Shown here: piece after piece, positions 19,182 to 28,388 of the stretch | Layout of the letters: each line of letters begins with the position of its first letter | Numbering within the stretch: the stretch's first letter is position 1 | Assembly: GCF_002075795.1 (NCBI RefSeq) | Contig: NZ_CP020472.1 | Location: 1,347,001-1,411,000 of the forward strand | DNA: 64,000 bases | Source: Shewanella japonica | GTDB lineage: Bacteria; Pseudomonadota; Gammaproteobacteria; Enterobacterales; Shewanellaceae | Reading direction: 5' to 3' | Translations under genes and position numbers: made by a program | The notes under the pieces: model-generated | What the model saw: only the letters and a program-made list of their open reading frames with translations | Told to the model about the DNA's origin: nothing | Databases searched by the model: none

Positions 19182-20236
19182 AAATATTAGACCTCTACAT
19201 TGCTCGCGTTATTATTAGTACATCTGCCTTATGTCTACTTATCTTGACAGGTTTGTCAGGAATTATTAAATGGGTTGATCAACTGCGAGTTGTGGGGCGT
19301 GGTGCTTATACCATGTTAGATGCAGTGATTTATGTGCTGTATTTAATTCCACGTGACATTGAGTTGTTTTTCCCTATCGCGGTATTACTGGGTGCGTTAA
19401 TTGGTATGGGGATGCTCGCCTCTAATTCAGAATTAGTTGTGATGCAGGCTTCAGGGATGTCTCGGTTACAAATCACTGTTTCTGCGATGAAAACAGCTAT
19501 TCCCCTCATGATTATTGTTATGGCATTAGGCGAGTGGGGCGCTCCAGTTGCTGAACGAAGTGCTAAAGAGCTACAAGCAACTAAGGTATCTGGTGGTAGT
19601 TTGATTAAGTCTCATCGTGGTGTATGGGCGAGAGACGGTGATTTATTTGTCAATATTGGCGAGGTAGAGTCCATTAACACCCTCAACAATATCACTTTTT
19701 ATGAATTTGATGATGACCTTAAATTAAAAACCATGACCCAAGCGATGCGAGCGAATTTCGCTAATGGTGTATGGCGATTAATGGATGTGAAAAATACGCA
19801 CATCACAGAAGAAAAGATTACCCTAGAGTACCAAGAAGAAAGAGTGTGGAACTCAACACTCACCCCAGATAAGCTAAGTGTCGTATCGGTAAAACCTGAA
19901 GCCTTGAGTATTCAAGGACTCATTGGCTATTTGGACTACTTGAAAGTAAATCAACAAGATCCTAGTCGTTATGAATTAGCGCTTTGGCGTAAAATTATGC
20001 AACCAGTGACGGTCGCAGTGATGATTTTGGTTGCCTTATCTTTCGTATTTGGGCCTTTACGAACGGTAACAATGGGCGCACGAGTGTTATTAGGCGTGGT
20101 GGCTGGGTTTAGTTTTTATATCTGTAGCGAAATCTTTGGACCATTGAGTATTGTTTATGGTCTGCCAGCATACATCAGTGCTGGGATGCCGCCGTTATTA
20201 TTTAGTTTAGGTGCGCTTTACTATATTCGTAAGTAA
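19178..20236 (+). CDS. lptG: LPS export permease LptG
   Basis: Second permease of LptB2FG. The 352-residue protein begins MKILDLYIARVI, has the coupling-helix region after the second helix (SELVVMQASGMSRLQI), a periplasmic domain of about 150 residues and three C-terminal helices (ALSFVFGPLRTVTMGARVLLG split by a turn). The start overlaps the lptF stop in an ATGA arrangement, so the two subunits are translationally coupled. A terminator follows 48 bp after the stop. Confidence 0.97.
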   Translation: MKILDLYIARVIISTSALCLLILTGLSGIIKWVDQLRVVGRGAYTMLDAVIYVLYLIPRDIELFFPIAVLLGALIGMGMLASNSELVVMQASGMSRLQITVSAMKTAIPLMIIVMALGEWGAPVAERSAKELQATKVSGGSLIKSHRGVWARDGDLFVNIGEVESINTLNNITFYEFDDDLKLKTMTQAMRANFANGVWRLMDVKNTHITEEKITLEYQEERVWNSTLTPDKLSVVSVKPEALSIQGLIGYLDYLKVNQQDPSRYELALWRKIMQPVTVAVMILVALSFVFGPLRTVTMGARVLLGVVAGFSFYICSEIFGPLSIVYGLPAYISAGMPPLLFSLGALYYIRK

Positions 20237-20283
20237 CTCAATCGCGCCAAATACAAACGACATCTTATTTAAAAAATAGTCCT

Positions 20284-20309
20284 AAAAGCCAGCCGTTGCT
20301 GGCTTTTTT
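20284..20309 (+). terminator. intrinsic terminator after lptFG
   Basis: AAAAGCCAGC and GCTGGCTTTT pair around CGTT and are followed by a T run. It lies between convergent genes and may act on both. Confidence 0.88.
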
Positions 20310-20362
20310 ATTTATGGAATATCAACAAAGAACGTTAATGATGGGAATAGAAATGTAAATGG

Positions 20363-21478
20363 CTAGGCTATTTTGTCCACTTTGGGATAGACACTATCAC
20401 GTCCTTCTTCTTTAGCTTGATATAAATGTTCATCGGCTTGAGATATTGCCGAGTCAACAGAATGATGGATATCAGCTTTACCTATACCGATACTGACCGT
20501 TATCTCAATCGTTTTATCATCAAATGTTATAGGATTTTGTTGGATAGTTTTCCTGATTTTTTCTGCCACTTCAAATGCGTCATTAAACCCCGTGTGAGGC
20601 AATAAAATCAGAAATTCTTCGCCACCCCAACGTGAAATCATATCTTGCTTACGTAAAGTGGCAGTAAAGGATTTTGCCAACTTAATAAGCACTTCATCAC
20701 CACATTGATGACCGTATTTGTCGTTAATCTTCTTGAAAAAATCCACATCAATAAGCAGTATGCTCATATCATAATTATTTCTAACGACTCTGGCATACTC
20801 GTAATTAAGTTGCTCCATCATGGCTCGTCGATTAGGAATATCGGTTAAGTGATCCCGTAAAGCTTGTTGTTCAAATTTGGCGCTCAATTGCTTTACATGC
20901 TGAAATGATTGATGGCGAGAGTATTCGTAATAACCAGATAAGAAAGTCAGTGTAATTAATGAGTACAGCACACGGGTTTTAAACTCGTGTGTGTAACTCG
21001 CTTCAAGTAATTGATTTTCTGGATAAAACATGATGATGCAGTAACACGTGATAAACACACTGGTATTGCGTAAACCACCTTTAAGCCCGCCAAAGAACAT
21101 CATGACAGGAGGGACTAAAAAAACCCATAATGGCCCAGTGTTATTGGCCCCACCGCTATAAACTAAATACAGCATTAAGGCGAGCAAACTAAGCTGGATG
21201 AGTGTGGCAGAGGTTTCAAACCGATACTGTTTTAAAAACTTCCAGTGATTCAATAAAGATAAGAAAAAAAGAACGCAAGATAGCAGCAGAACAATGGCAA
21301 GATGGTCGTTATTTTGAAAGTAAGCGTTGATACCTAAAATAAATGTAATCGAAAACCCAACCATCCCGAACCAATTGATAATGAGTATTCTATGACGCTT
21401 TTCTGGATCGTCATAAAGCTCAGTACCTCGGTTAAGATAATTGACAAGCAATGTTTTAATCGCTGGTAAAAATTTCAA
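20363..21478 (-). CDS. membrane-bound diguanylate cyclase
   Basis: The 371-residue protein has five or six hydrophobic helices in the first 190 residues (for example LAIVLLLSCVLFFLSLLNHW is partly one) and a complete GGDEF domain after about 205. The catalytic motif is WGGEEF, and an RKQD five residues before it is a canonical RxxD inhibitory site, so product feedback by c-di-GMP is likely. The metal-site Asp is in LLIDVDFFKKIND. It is a monocistronic gene convergent with lptG. The input signal is unknown; no named sensor domain is recognised in the membrane part. Confidence 0.93.
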   Translation of the reverse strand: MKFLPAIKTLLVNYLNRGTELYDDPEKRHRILIINWFGMVGFSITFILGINAYFQNNDHLAIVLLLSCVLFFLSLLNHWKFLKQYRFETSATLIQLSLLALMLYLVYSGGANNTGPLWVFLVPPVMMFFGGLKGGLRNTSVFITCYCIIMFYPENQLLEASYTHEFKTRVLYSLITLTFLSGYYEYSRHQSFQHVKQLSAKFEQQALRDHLTDIPNRRAMMEQLNYEYARVVRNNYDMSILLIDVDFFKKINDKYGHQCGDEVLIKLAKSFTATLRKQDMISRWGGEEFLILLPHTGFNDAFEVAEKIRKTIQQNPITFDDKTIEITVSIGIGKADIHHSVDSAISQADEHLYQAKEEGRDSVYPKVDKIA

Positions 21479-21784
21479 CTGTTAATCAGCTTCCTTTTGA
21501 GAACTTAATATTCCTTTATTAAGATGTCACTTCACAGAGTCACTTAGACTACTCAACACCTTGTCCCCTAAGATAGCGTAGTATTTAACCAACGCCAAGT
21601 TAGATTGAACTTGCTGTGCAGGAATTGTTGGTCAAATAGAGTATTTTCGACTTCTTTTGAGAGGACAACACCTGTCACAAAGGCTTTTTTATCGGATAAG
21701 GCAGTAATTCCATTAAAAAAGCCAACTGAAAATTCAGTTGGCTTATGAAGATTAAGCAGGTTTTCTCGTTAGCTAATATTGCGG
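21479..21784. other. intergenic region, 306 bp
   Basis: No supported gene. It holds a terminator (21715-21742) and the upstream region of the diguanylate cyclase gene. A minus-strand open frame of about 60 codons crosses it but has no start codon. Confidence 0.5.
21715..21742 (-). terminator. intrinsic terminator after the RDD gene
   Basis: GCCAACTGAA and TTCAGTTGGC form a 10-bp stem with a two-base spacer. Six A on the plus-strand left side give the U tract for minus-strand transcripts leaving the RDD gene. Confidence 0.85.
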
Positions 21785-22294
21785 TTAAGCACCATGCCAG
21801 TTGCGCATTTGATTAGCCTCAACCGATAGCACTACAACTTCGGAGCGTGTCATTTTATCTTGCAGGGCAAGCTTGTCAGGATTAATTAAAATAAACAGGT
21901 TACTAACCCCTGCAAATGACCATACAACCCGAGCTACGGCTGTGATGAAACTTAAATTTTGTCCGTTAGGGTGCTGAACTTTCAAGCGCCACGCTCGCAT
22001 GCCGAGAGTTTGGCCACCACGACTCCAAAATAGCGCATAAAAAGCCACAACACACATCACCAACCAAAGCTGGTAAATTCCTTGATAAAGCGGTGTTTGA
22101 TTTAGTAGGTCTGATACATGCTCGTGACCATTCATGCCGATAACACCTGTGCTGGTTAGGCCTAAAAATATACCAAAGCCGACAGCTCCTGCCACCATAT
22201 AAACGGCAACGGCTAATAGGCCGTCATAAATCATTGCACCGCAACGTCTCGTGAAGCTGGCTCGAGGAAAGTTTGCGTGTTCTGTATTGATCAT
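21785..22294 (-). CDS. RDD family membrane protein
   Basis: The 169-residue protein shows the RDD family marks: an Arg and Asp in the first helix region (FTRRCGAMIYDGLLAVAVYMV), a central helix (LWLVMCVVAFYALFWSRGGQTLGM) containing the GQTLGMR-type loop, and a final helix with DKLALQDKMTRSEVV. RDD proteins are small inner-membrane proteins, some acting as cation/proton antiporters, but the role of this subgroup is unknown. It follows the DUF2960 gene by 15 bp, so the two are likely co-transcribed. Confidence 0.88.
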   Translation of the reverse strand: MINTEHANFPRASFTRRCGAMIYDGLLAVAVYMVAGAVGFGIFLGLTSTGVIGMNGHEHVSDLLNQTPLYQGIYQLWLVMCVVAFYALFWSRGGQTLGMRAWRLKVQHPNGQNLSFITAVARVVWSFAGVSNLFILINPDKLALQDKMTRSEVVVLSVEANQMRNWHGA

Positions 22295-22309
22295 GTGATT
22301 TCCTATCGA

Positions 22310-22576
22310 TTAGCTATTTGATGTTTCTTCGTCGTCTTCGCGCACAAACTTAATGCTTGAAAAGCCAAAGCGAGCAAACTCAGTTTTACGGAAATCCTTC
22401 TCGGCGCGAGCCCCTTTTTTAGAAGTGAGCGCTATTTGCTGTTCCATCGCTAAAAAGCGGCTTAAGTCGATACCTTCAGCTTCTGCAGCAGCTTCGTAAA
22501 GATCATGATGTTTGTCGTAACTGAATGCGATAGTTTTGGTTTGACCTTTAAAGGTATAAATGACTTGGCGAGCCAT
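22310..22576 (-). CDS. DUF2960-type small protein
   Basis: The 88-residue charged, soluble protein opens MARQVIYTFKGQTKTIAFSY, continues HHDLYEAAAEAEGIDLSRFL and ends in an acidic tail. This matches my recollection of DUF2960, a short family found in Shewanella and Vibrio with no known function. ATG 22576 is preceded by CAGGAGTTCCC, a good ribosome site. It precedes the RDD gene. Confidence 0.75.
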   Translation of the reverse strand: MARQVIYTFKGQTKTIAFSYDKHHDLYEAAAEAEGIDLSRFLAMEQQIALTSKKGARAEKDFRKTEFARFGFSSIKFVREDDEETSNS

Positions 22577-22850
22577 GGGAACTCCTGAAACAAATGCTGT
22601 AGGTATAAGGTTTATGGCTTATACAAAAATAGTGTATGACAAAGTAAGTTCACAATAACTACTGTCAACAGGCGCCATTATAACCAAACTGATCTGTGCA
22701 AGATAGTTTTGTTATTGCTCAGCTATACGCATACGCTCGGCAAATACCGACAGCTTATCTATTGCTTGTTAAATCAACATTAACTGATTAGAGTTTGAAA
22801 GGTTTATTACGCATCTTCATAAATCGTATTATCACAAGGAAGCAGATTAA

Positions 22851-23429
22851 ATGGTTAACTATTATCAGCAGGTTTTCAATGTCAGCACAGTGCTATTTAT
22901 TGGAGCGCTTATGCTGATGTCACCGTCAGCCATTGCTGGCAAAGAGGCTTTTAAATCCGGCACGACCATAAAAGAATACGGTAAGATTGCGCCAGTGACG
23001 TCGAGCTTAGTGATCCCAAAAGGTATGGTATTTAAAGTGGCCTTTGATATGAGCAAAGCTGCTAAGCCCAGCGAAGTTAATCGTAGCCTAAATACCTTAG
23101 CACGGTTTATTAATATGCATGTTGAGGCAGACGTTAAGCCACAAGATATTCAATTAGCTATGGTCGTTCATGGATCGTCGATAACTGACTTGGCTAATGA
23201 TGCTTTTTACCAACAGGTTCATGGCAAAGATGTTAGTGAGGGAAATCCTAATAAAGAGTTAGTGCAGCAGCTGATAAATCATGGCGTTAAAATTTATATT
23301 TGCGGCCAAAGCGCTGCTTATTATGGTTTAGAACACACGGCATTATTACCAGGTGTCGATATGGCTTTGTCGGCAATGACAGCTCATGCCGTATTAGCCC
23401 AAGAAGGTTATAGTCTTAACCCATTTTAG
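22851..23429 (+). CDS. periplasmic DsrE/F-like protein
   Basis: The 192-residue protein has a signal peptide (hydrophobic VLFIGALMLMSPSAIAG) and then a DsrE-like fold: VFKVAFDMSKAAKP, a helix with LNTLARFINMH, DIQLAMVVHGSS, and VKIYICGQSAAYYG holding the conserved single Cys. The final VDMALSAMTAHAVLAQEGY is typical of secreted DsrE-family proteins. A role in periplasmic sulfur or redox handling is inferred from the family. It is monocistronic, with an AAGGA ribosome site and a terminator downstream. Confidence 0.85.
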   Translation: MVNYYQQVFNVSTVLFIGALMLMSPSAIAGKEAFKSGTTIKEYGKIAPVTSSLVIPKGMVFKVAFDMSKAAKPSEVNRSLNTLARFINMHVEADVKPQDIQLAMVVHGSSITDLANDAFYQQVHGKDVSEGNPNKELVQQLINHGVKIYICGQSAAYYGLEHTALLPGVDMALSAMTAHAVLAQEGYSLNPF

Positions 23430-23467
23430 CCAAGGTGTCTGGCTACCTTAATTTAGAAAATAAATAG

Positions 23468-23494
23468 TAAAGCCCTCGAAAGGGCTTTATTTTT
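23468..23494. terminator. intrinsic terminator between the DsrE-like gene and proA
   Basis: TAAAGCCCT and AGGGCTTTA pair around a CGAA tetraloop, followed on the plus strand by TTTTTA. It lies between convergent genes. Confidence 0.8.
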
Positions 23495-23561
23495 ATCCAA
23501 ATACCGTTGATTTAACGACAATGACGTCAATGTGATCACTATTTATTGACTGGTGATATTA

Positions 23562-24809
23562 CTAATCTCGAACTTGACCATCACCTGAAACTAAAAATTT
23601 TTCAGCCGTTAACGATTCCAGTCCCATTGGACCATAGGCGTGTAATTTTGTCGTAGCAATACCTATTTCAGCGCCTAAGCCTAATTGGCTACCGTCAGAA
23701 AATCGCGATGAGGCATTCACCATCACGACTGAAGCATCAACACTGCGCTGAAATAACTCACCACGCTGTTTGTCTTCAGTGCAAATAACCTCGGTATGAT
23801 TACTGCCAAACTGATGGATATGATCCAGTGCTCCATTCAAACTATTGACAGTTTTAACCGCTATTTCAAGGTCGAGATATTCTGTACCAAATTGGTCATC
23901 TTGCAATAATTGAGCTTGGTTAAAAAATGGGAGGCTGGTTTGGCAGGCGTTAATCAAGACATTTTGCTCTGCCATATGTTTAGCAACTAACGGCATAAAG
24001 TCATTTAAAATGGCTTTATGAACGATTAATCCTTCTAGCGCATTACACACGCCTGTTCGTTGTGTCTTACCGTTTAACAGTAATTTAATGGCTTTGTCGA
24101 AGTCAGCATATTTGTCTATATACAAATGGCAGACTCCTTTAAAGTGCTGAATCACAGGCACTTTACTGTTATCTGTGACAAAGTTAATTAACCCTTCACC
24201 GCCTCGAGGAATAATGACATCAATATATTCACGTTGTTGCATTAAATCCATTAATAAGGCTCTGTCAGCGTTGGGCACGACGCTAATGAGTGCTTCAGGT
24301 AAATCAAATTTGACTAAGGTTTTTTGTAGTATTGAGGCAATGGCTTTGCTTGAATGCAATGCTTCTTTACCGCCACGTAAAATAATGGCATTGCCTGATT
24401 TAAAGCATAATGCGCCAGCATCAGCGGTGACATTGGGTCTTGCTTCATAGATCATGCAGACAACGCCAAGTGGGATGCGCATTTTACTGATCTTGATGCC
24501 ATTAGGCTGCTCACCTAAGTCGCGGATTTTACCAACAGGATCGGGGAGTAGTGCTACCTCTTCTAGTCCTTTTGCCATTAGTTCAATTCGTTGTTCGTTT
24601 AATAGCAATCTGTCTTGCATGGCACTGGCTAAGTTATTTTGTTTTGCATTGTCCATATCCAGTTGATTCGCTTCGAGGATCGTGGTCACCGCATTGCGCA
24701 ATTCTGCTGCCATAACGTTTAGAATATGGTTTTTAGTTTCGGTGTCTAAGTTAACTAAAGAGCGTGAGGCCTGTGAGGCCTGCTTTGCAATATCTGTAAT
24801 TAAATTCAT
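23562..24809 (-). CDS. proA: gamma-glutamyl phosphate reductase
   Basis: Second step of proline synthesis: NADPH-dependent reduction of gamma-glutamyl phosphate to glutamate semialdehyde. The 415-residue enzyme has the aldehyde-dehydrogenase-like fold with the catalytic Cys in TQRTGVCNALEGL and the family signatures IYEARPNVTADAGAL and IPRGGEGLI. The length equals E. coli ProA (417). Its ATG overlaps the proB stop by 4 bp, coupling the two partners of the proposed kinase-reductase complex. Confidence 0.97.
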   Translation of the reverse strand: MNLITDIAKQASQASRSLVNLDTETKNHILNVMAAELRNAVTTILEANQLDMDNAKQNNLASAMQDRLLLNEQRIELMAKGLEEVALLPDPVGKIRDLGEQPNGIKISKMRIPLGVVCMIYEARPNVTADAGALCFKSGNAIILRGGKEALHSSKAIASILQKTLVKFDLPEALISVVPNADRALLMDLMQQREYIDVIIPRGGEGLINFVTDNSKVPVIQHFKGVCHLYIDKYADFDKAIKLLLNGKTQRTGVCNALEGLIVHKAILNDFMPLVAKHMAEQNVLINACQTSLPFFNQAQLLQDDQFGTEYLDLEIAVKTVNSLNGALDHIHQFGSNHTEVICTEDKQRGELFQRSVDASVVMVNASSRFSDGSQLGLGAEIGIATTKLHAYGPMGLESLTAEKFLVSGDGQVRD

Positions 24810-25912
24810 TCGTTCTCCAATACGGTTAAGTGCTCTTTCGAAATAATAGAATCGTTTTGCGCAAAATAGCTTTGGCTTGTATTCTCGTCATCCTGTTCTT
24901 GAGCGATATAATTAAGTAAACAGCTACTGTAATTGGTTTTAGCTTTAGCCACTTTGGTGCCATCATCGGTCGATACTAAGATGGTATCTCCTGCCGAAAA
25001 CTGCCCCTTCACCTCAAGGATATTGCCACTTGTGAGCATATCTTCATCACTTGCAAAGTGGGTGGTTGTGGTGTCATTAATGATGACTTCACCACGCTCT
25101 TTGACAGTGTGCGTCATCCAATGAATCGCGGGTGAGAGTGGCTCGATATTAGCTAGGAAGTGGGTGCCAGGGTTTTTACCTGCCAGTAGTTGTTCGAAAG
25201 AGGCATTCTCAAACCCATTAATAATTAAGGTATCAATACCCTGTGCAGTGGCTTTTTCTGCCGCTTGGATTTTAGTTAACATCCCTCCTGTGCCAGTTGC
25301 GCTTACCGCGCCTCCCGCCATTGAATATATTTTGGAGGTTATCTCATTCACTTGCTGAATAAGTTGGGCGTTGTCGTATTGATGTGGGTTTTTATCATAA
25401 AGGCCGTTAACGTCTGTGCACATGATAAGGGTATCAGCATCAATTGCCGCCGCTGCCATCGCTGCTAGGTTGTCGTTATCACCCACTTTAAGTTCTTCAG
25501 ACGTCATGGTGTCATTTTCATTAATTACAGGCAGTACATTGTGCTCTAACAATGACTCAATGGTGTCTTTGATACTGACGTAGCGTTCTCTATTACATAA
25601 ATCTGCATGAGTTAACAGGATTTGGGCTAATGGCATATCGAGTAACTTAGCCCATATTGCCATCATGTCATTTTGACCTGCCGCTGCCATGGCTTTCTTT
25701 AACGCTTTAGTTGGCGAATCAACATCAAACCATTGTCGCCCAGCAGCAACAGAGCCAGATGAAACAAGTATTACTTGTTGTCCTTGCTGGCGACAGTTTT
25801 GAATAAACTGAGCAATATTTTTAAGGTATTTAGCGCTACAGCCATCGTTTCCTGGTGCAATAAGGGCACTGCCAACTTTGACTACGATGCGCGTGTTGTG
25901 ACGTAAAGACAT
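24806..25912 (-). CDS. proB: glutamate 5-kinase
   Basis: First step of proline synthesis. The 368-residue enzyme has the amino-acid-kinase domain (VVKVGSALIAPG, VILVSSGSVAAGR, INENDTMTSEELKVGDND, GTGGMLTKIQAA) and a C-terminal PUA domain from about 275 (RGEVIINDTTTTH). In other species proline inhibits the enzyme. The ATG at 25912 follows AGAGGAACT. The 5' end lies within a doubtful upstream reading frame. Confidence 0.97.
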   Translation of the reverse strand: MSLRHNTRIVVKVGSALIAPGNDGCSAKYLKNIAQFIQNCRQQGQQVILVSSGSVAAGRQWFDVDSPTKALKKAMAAAGQNDMMAIWAKLLDMPLAQILLTHADLCNRERYVSIKDTIESLLEHNVLPVINENDTMTSEELKVGDNDNLAAMAAAAIDADTLIMCTDVNGLYDKNPHQYDNAQLIQQVNEITSKIYSMAGGAVSATGTGGMLTKIQAAEKATAQGIDTLIINGFENASFEQLLAGKNPGTHFLANIEPLSPAIHWMTHTVKERGEVIINDTTTTHFASDEDMLTSGNILEVKGQFSAGDTILVSTDDGTKVAKAKTNYSSCLLNYIAQEQDDENTSQSYFAQNDSIISKEHLTVLENE

Positions 25913-26514
25913 AGTTCCTCTTGTGATGTGCTTTTGACAAGCTTTCGATTAACTAATTTAAATTTAAGGGTTATTTGTTGAGGTAGTAGACGGCTAAAGA
26001 AGAAAGCGACTTTTGTGGCTAGTGCGTTAATGCTTAATTTAAGTCGTAAAAGAATGGCAAACCGAATAACTGAAAAACTACCTTGTAGCACTGTAAAGCA
26101 GAACCAGTTAATCAAAACACTGATACTGATAAATGTGTTTTTGAATGAAGTGGAATATGAATAATATCGTTGGGATAAATTGAAAGTAGGGCCTGAAAGC
26201 TCGGCAACGAAAGCTGTAAAAACTAAGCTAAAGTAAAATTGTGGTGTGAACTTGAAACCAAACACAGCAAAAGAGCTGATAAATAACCCAACAGCAGTAT
26301 TGGTTTTCTTAGAGCTAAAAAAATACTCATACAGTCTACTACACGCCTGTAAACAAGAGTGTATAGGCCTTTGGGCACAGCAAAGACGATTCAGCTTGTT
26401 GTGTTTACGCTGAATGAGGGATTTGCTTGTACTGGGGTAATTGATCGTATTGCCAGTTAACATCAATATCAAAAAATAATTTAATGCGAATGTTAAATAC
26501 GAATTTTTCATCAC
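25882..26514 (-). CDS. doubtful hypothetical ORF overlapping the proB start
   Basis: A 210-codon open frame starting ATG ATG at 26514 and running 31 bp into proB in another frame. The translation is rich in Phe, Ser, Leu and Lys, has hydrophobic stretches near residues 7-20, 72-100 and 130-150, no recognisable motif, and not one Asp, with only four Glu. That composition argues against a real soluble protein and weakly against any protein. It may be an unrecognised membrane protein, a degraded gene or a chance frame in the proB leader. I see no homology. Confidence 0.25.
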   Translation of the reverse strand: MMKNSYLTFALNYFLILMLTGNTINYPSTSKSLIQRKHNKLNRLCCAQRPIHSCLQACSRLYEYFFSSKKTNTAVGLFISSFAVFGFKFTPQFYFSLVFTAFVAELSGPTFNLSQRYYSYSTSFKNTFISISVLINWFCFTVLQGSFSVIRFAILLRLKLSINALATKVAFFFSRLLPQQITLKFKLVNRKLVKSTSQEELCLYVTTRAS

Positions 26515-26859
26515 TTTATATTTTTATCGTTTGAGTACGATTTATATATTGTATACAAAGGGCTAAATATATAACTTGCGAGGATTAACCAAAAACAAAC
26601 GAATTCCAGTGAATTTCTTGCTGTTAGTCTAGATTTTGAGATTGAAAACAGTGACGACTTTAAAACGCGTGGTTGCAACATGTGTTTACTACTAATAATT
26701 AGAATACAAACTATTATGATACGGAGTTGTTAAATAAGATCAACCTATGTTGCATGAAAAGTTTACAGGTTCGTGCTTTATTAAGACTAAAGGCGGTATT
26801 TAGGATTGATTACGCATTTGATAGAATTGAAATCATTAGTATTGAACTGAGTTTGTCTT
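26515..26859. other. intergenic region, 345 bp
   Basis: No gene seen. It is AT-rich and lies between the divergent doubtful ORF/proB unit and the MarR-type gene, so it should hold the MarR gene promoter. I find no clear operator palindrome. Confidence 0.5.
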
Positions 26860-27342
26860 ATGAAAAAGTATGAAGAGTTACTCGTCTCTTTGCGGCAAGT
26901 GATTCGAGCCATTGATTTATATTCAAAAAAGCTGAGTAAAGAAACTGGATTGACTAGCCCACAATTATTAGTGCTCCAAGCAATTGCAGATCATGATAAT
27001 GCGATGGTAAAAGAGGTCGCACTGACAATTAATCTCAGCTCTGCCACGATTACGAGTATTTTAGATAGATTAGAAAAACGTGAACTGGTGACGCGCACAA
27101 GGTCATTAACGGACAAGCGTAAAGTGGGGATTAGTTTAACGGAAAAAGGCAAAGACATCATAAAAGACTCGCCAACACCGCTACAAGAGCACTTTATTAC
27201 CCGTTTTGAATCAATGGAAGAATGGGAACAGTCGCAAATGCTGGCCACTATGCAGCGTATTTCAAGTATGATGGATGCTGAAGATTTAGATGCATCACCT
27301 GTCTTAGAGGTGGGTCAGTTACATACCCACGAGCATCAATAA
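26860..27342 (+). CDS. MarR-family transcriptional regulator
   Basis: The 160-residue protein has the MarR winged-helix layout: an N-terminal dimer helix (EELLVSLRQVIRAIDLYSKK), LTSPQLLVLQAI, a recognition helix in LSSATITSILDRLEKRELV and a wing with TRSLTDKRKVGISLTEKG. The N-terminus resembles CosR/EctR-type regulators of compatible-solute genes as I recall them, but no ectoine or betaine genes are nearby, so the target is unknown. A His-rich tail (LHTHEHQ) ends the protein. It is monocistronic. Confidence 0.85.
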   Translation: MKKYEELLVSLRQVIRAIDLYSKKLSKETGLTSPQLLVLQAIADHDNAMVKEVALTINLSSATITSILDRLEKRELVTRTRSLTDKRKVGISLTEKGKDIIKDSPTPLQEHFITRFESMEEWEQSQMLATMQRISSMMDAEDLDASPVLEVGQLHTHEHQ

Positions 27343-27457
27343 ATCCAATCTCAATAGGGCGCTAAAAGTTTGTCTAAAGCGCCCATATCTTCATGGCTAT
27401 TTCGTTGTTACTCATCGCTTTGTTTAGCGTTAAGGCGTTATCTTATTGAGGTGACGA

Positions 27458-28228
27458 CTAAATAGAGACAAGTAAGCAAAGCTCACCTAATTGATTGTTT
27501 GGTGCAATTAAATAAGTTTTATGGTGCTTAATCATACTGGTTTTTTTATTTCCAGGGCTGACTAATAAGCCTTTATCTAACGCCTTTTGTGCAAAATGCT
27601 TTTCGTCACCTCGAACATAAATTGGCAATGCTTTAGTGAGTTTATCACCTTCAAAGTGCTGCGCTAGTTGATCTTCACATACCACCAAACTTGATTGACC
27701 ATTTCCTGCAAGCTTTAGTTTAGTTTTAGGATCATTTGAAAAAGCGCTATCTGCGATAACAAACCAGTCGTCCGTTTCCAGTTCTGCAAGTAACTCCTGT
27801 ACTGCTTGATGTTGGGATATGGCAGGTTTTTCAACTTGGCGGTATTGAGTCGCAATAGCATCAAACAGCTGCGGAAGCATGGCGCCGGCGCCTTTACTAC
27901 GAGCTAACGTAATCCAGCCAGAAATATCATTGGCAACGATTTTAGGGAAACGTTTAACTTTAAACATTTCGACTAACCAAGCACACAAGAAGTGGCTTTC
28001 TTGGGCGGATGTTCTTTTGGCTTTTTGTTTTGCTGCAGACTCTGCTAATGCGATTTGAGCGGCTTCTGCCACAGCTAAAATGGCTTGGTTATAGGTTTGG
28101 GTTTGCACTTTGTTTACACCGTTAGGTTGAATTGCCGTATCAGATAAATCGTTCAGTGATAGGGCGTTGTCATCAGACGAATAATATAAGATGTATTGTA
28201 GCAGAGGAGCTTGAATTGCTGCTACCAA
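27458..28228 (-). CDS. conserved-looking protein of unknown function
   Basis: A 256-codon frame with balanced, soluble-protein composition, no signal peptide or membrane segment. I do not recognise it. Notable stretches are HFLCAWLVEMFKVKRFPKIV, DDWFVIADSAFSNDP and a C-terminal KTYLIAPNNQLGELCLL. The start is unclear: TTG at 28228 has no ribosome site, and plausible coding sequence (NNYLIAEAK) continues upstream in frame to a TGA at 28259-28261 without ATG, GTG or TTG. A non-canonical start, or a lost start codon, is possible. It is a single gene convergent with the MarR gene. Confidence 0.6.
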   Translation of the reverse strand: MVAAIQAPLLQYILYYSSDDNALSLNDLSDTAIQPNGVNKVQTQTYNQAILAVAEAAQIALAESAAKQKAKRTSAQESHFLCAWLVEMFKVKRFPKIVANDISGWITLARSKGAGAMLPQLFDAIATQYRQVEKPAISQHQAVQELLAELETDDWFVIADSAFSNDPKTKLKLAGNGQSSLVVCEDQLAQHFEGDKLTKALPIYVRGDEKHFAQKALDKGLLVSPGNKKTSMIKHHKTYLIAPNNQLGELCLLVSI

Positions 28229-28388
28229 CTTGGCTTCAGCGATTAAATAATTGTTATGTCAAAACCTTTTGATAAGGTGATAATGATTGTGTTTAAAAGA
28301 AAAGAAAACGGCTAAACCAGACTGATTAAAGAAGAGGGGAGTAGGCGACAACAATAAGTTATCGCCAAGGTTGACGCTAAGATTCAGG

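Noticed and set aside
21590-21770. Minus-strand open frame of about 60 codons before the diguanylate cyclase gene
   Set aside because: It has no ATG, GTG or TTG start, overlaps a terminator hairpin and matches nothing I recognise.
27357-27385. GGGCGCT/AGCGCCC inverted repeat after the MarR gene
   Set aside because: The loop is long (about 15 bases) and there is no T run, so terminator function is not supported.
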